From CAVXSP01 sp963724645 (GTDB taxonomy: Bacteria; Acidobacteriota; Vicinamibacteria; Vicinamibacterales; SCN-69-37), in NCBI GenBank assembly GCA_963724645.1, contig CAVRVJ010000001.1:310001-374000 (forward strand): 64,000 nt of DNA. Reading direction: 5' to 3'. Under the pieces are notes generated by a model. The model was not told where the DNA came from. It made no database searches and saw only the letters and a list, made by a program, of their open reading frames with translations. The translations under genes and the position numbers were made by a program. Each line of letters begins with the position of its first letter. The stretch's first letter is position 1. Positions 62,750-64,000 of this stretch are shown here, one piece after another.

Positions 62750-62773
62750 CGAGGGCCGCTGTTGCGGCCCTCG
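62750..62773. terminator. 10-bp GC-rich hairpin between convergent tag and yceI
   Basis: CGAGGGCCGC and GCGGCCCTCG pair perfectly across the loop TGTT. It sits between two convergent stops (62679 and 62784), the right place for a bidirectional terminator. Neither side has a T-run. Confidence 0.6.
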
Positions 62774-62783
62774 TCGTCCGCGA

Positions 62784-63332
62784 CTAGGCGACCTGCGCTT
62801 CTACCTGTTTCACCGCTTCGATCTCGGCCTCGATCTCCACGCGGTCACCGACCATTACGCCGCCGGTTTCCAGCGCCTGGTTCCACGTGAGCCCGAAGTC
62901 CTTGCGATCGATCGACGTTTTCGCCGTGAAGGCCGCGCGCACGTTGCCCCATGGATCTTTGGCACGGCCGTGCTGCTCGACGCGGAGGACCACCTCGCGC
63001 GTGATCCCCTTGATGGTCAGATCACCCACGACGTCGAGCTCCGCGCCAGATCGCGCCTGTACGCGCGTCCCGACGAAACGCAGTTCGGGATACGTCGCCG
63101 CATCGAAAAAGTCGGCCGACTTCAGATGCGCGTCCCGATCCGCAACGCCCGTGTCGATGCTCGACGCGTCGATCGTGATCGCGACCGTCGCCTTCGAGAA
63201 GTCGCCGTCCGGCACCTGCACGGTCCCTGACCAGCGCGTAAAGGACCCGCGTACTTTCGCGATCACGAGATGTCTCACTGAAAAGTGCACGCTCGAGTGG
63301 CTGCTGTCGATTTCCCAACGCTCGGTTCTCAT
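62784..63332 (-). CDS. YceI-family lipocalin-like protein
   Basis: The 182-residue protein begins MRTERWEIDSSHSSVHFSVRHLVIAKVRGSF, the standard YceI N-terminus without a signal peptide, then VAITIDASSIDTGVADRDAHLKSADFFD, DLTIKGITREV and DRKDFGLTWNQALETGGVMVGD. Members bind isoprenoid-type lipids. AGGAGGAG ahead of 63332 fixes the start. Confidence 0.93.
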   Translation of the reverse strand: MRTERWEIDSSHSSVHFSVRHLVIAKVRGSFTRWSGTVQVPDGDFSKATVAITIDASSIDTGVADRDAHLKSADFFDAATYPELRFVGTRVQARSGAELDVVGDLTIKGITREVVLRVEQHGRAKDPWGNVRAAFTAKTSIDRKDFGLTWNQALETGGVMVGDRVEIEAEIEAVKQVEAQVA

Positions 63333-63508
63333 GGCTCCTCCTGATGTCTGTGTCCATCCTTCGGACGCCTCCTGAGATCGCAATCTGAGTGCCAGAGCGT
63401 CGACCGTTTGTTTGCAATGACTTACAGGCCACGTTCGCGCATCAGCACTCGAAGCCCTATCGAAATGATAGGCTTGACTCTCAATTTGATATCTTTCGCG
63501 GAGGCCTG

Positions 63509-64000
63509 ATGCGCGCGGCGGACCTCGACATTCATGAGTTGCTCCACCTCTCTCCAGAGAGCGGCGTCATCACCTTCGCCGGCGAGCGCGCGCTGCTGCT
63601 TGATGCGGTCGCGCTTGGACTGTTGCGGCGCGAACTCATCCAGACGCTCGGCCTGACCGCGGCGCGAATCGTGCTCGCCAGGTTCGGATATGCGCACGGA
63701 TGGCGGGTTGCCGAAACGCTGCGCAACGGGTTCCCGTGGGACAGCGAAGACGAGTGGAGGAAGGCCGGCGCGCGGCTTCATACGATGCAGGGCCTCGTAC
63801 GCGCGGAAGTCACGCGCGCCTCATTCAACAGCGCCATGCCGAGCGCCGAAGGCATCTGGCACGACTCGTACGAGGCCGAACAGCATCTGCTGCATCTCGG
63901 CCAGGCGGATGAGCCGGTGTGCTGGACACTGACGGGCTTCGCCAGTGGCTACATGTCGTGCGTCTACGGCAAGGAGGTCATCGCGATTGAAGATCGCTGC
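63509..64000 (+). CDS. XylR/DmpR-type sigma-54 activator, N-terminal part (runs off the window)
   Basis: The frame is open from an ATG at 63509 (GGAGG 4 nt upstream) to the window end, 164 codons. It has the aromatic-sensing XylR_N domain: MRAADLDIHELLHLSPESGVITFAGERALLL, FGYAHGWRVAETL, FPWDSEDEWRKAGARLHTMQG, then the V4R-type segment IWHDSYEAEQHLLHLG and PVCWTLTGFASGYMS. The AAA+ and HTH domains should follow to the right. Such regulators bind phenols or other aromatics in this domain and activate sigma-54 promoters. Confidence 0.9.
   Translation, partial: MRAADLDIHELLHLSPESGVITFAGERALLLDAVALGLLRRELIQTLGLTAARIVLARFGYAHGWRVAETLRNGFPWDSEDEWRKAGARLHTMQGLVRAEVTRASFNSAMPSAEGIWHDSYEAEQHLLHLGQADEPVCWTLTGFASGYMSCVYGKEVIAIEDRC

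Noticed and set aside
1..64000. CRISPR arrays, insertion sequences, prophage or integrase next to the tRNA
   Set aside because: No direct-repeat arrays, transposase or integrase motifs, or matching attachment repeats were seen in any frame.

Overview
The window is 64 kb of GC-rich bacterial DNA with dense genes and many GTG starts. The best guess for the source is an acidobacterium, perhaps of the Vicinamibacteria type. The signs are a PadR + 'acidobacterial duplicated orphan permease' (ADOP) pair, Ser/Thr kinases with PD40 propellers, DUF6152 and DUF6644 proteins, a tricorn-protease homologue, and many Tat- or Sec-exported hydrolases. This is inferred from gene families, not from a marker gene. 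No insertion sequence, phage or CRISPR array was seen.

Layout. 0.2-0.3 kb: a tRNA-Ser(GGA) gene with a 25-nt tandem duplication of its D-arm. 0.6-8.5 kb (minus): a tightly packed operon of esterase, tannase, CitMHS carboxylate transporter, AtuA, AtuA-like small protein and alpha/beta hydrolase, which reads as uptake and breakdown of ester-linked plant acids. 8.8-14.9 kb: four DUF6644-type membrane paralogues and a CtaA-like four-histidine membrane protein, placed around a Tat-exported TIM-barrel isomerase and two paralogous secreted proteins. 15-24 kb: a broken DUF1080/FG-GAP gene and an internally deleted AraD1 gene, then a pentose module (GH43-like protein, GntR regulator, RbsB/A/C-type sugar importer) with a candidate promoter and a repeated operator-like motif. 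24.7-28.1 kb: M19 dipeptidase, an unknown Tat-exported protein and a GH16-like protein. 28.5-33.7 kb: the most interesting cluster, a dikinase split into a phospho-histidine subunit and an ATP-grasp subunit (the layout of phenylphosphate synthase), followed by a zinc dehydrogenase, an HD-type protein and a VOC protein. 34-42 kb: ADOP permease + PadR, a kinase stub, DUF4142, a small secreted protein behind a perfect FNR-type box, and a full kinase-PD40 sensor. 42-51 kb: two class-C beta-lactamase-fold hydrolases around a second tannase, a class A penicillin-binding protein and an SGNH protein. 51.6-59.8 kb: beta-barrel protein, AsmA-like protein, a shredded tricorn protease, an SMP-30/NHL-type protein and a PQQ sugar dehydrogenase. 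59.9-64 kb: BtuF-like protein, TatA with a zinc ribbon, a small secreted protein, tag, YceI, and the start of a XylR/DmpR-type regulator that runs off the window.

A recurring oddity is the number of conserved genes broken by short insertions or deletions, several of which are visible tandem duplications of 1, 2, 5, 7 or 25 nt. Two genes (15.3-17.4 kb and 54.0-57.4 kb) change frame many times while neighbours of similar length are intact. The sequence alone cannot separate true decay from read or assembly error.

Read as a whole, the content fits a soil heterotroph that exports many enzymes against plant polymers and esters, imports the sugars and acids released, and senses its surroundings through one-component regulators and a kinase.
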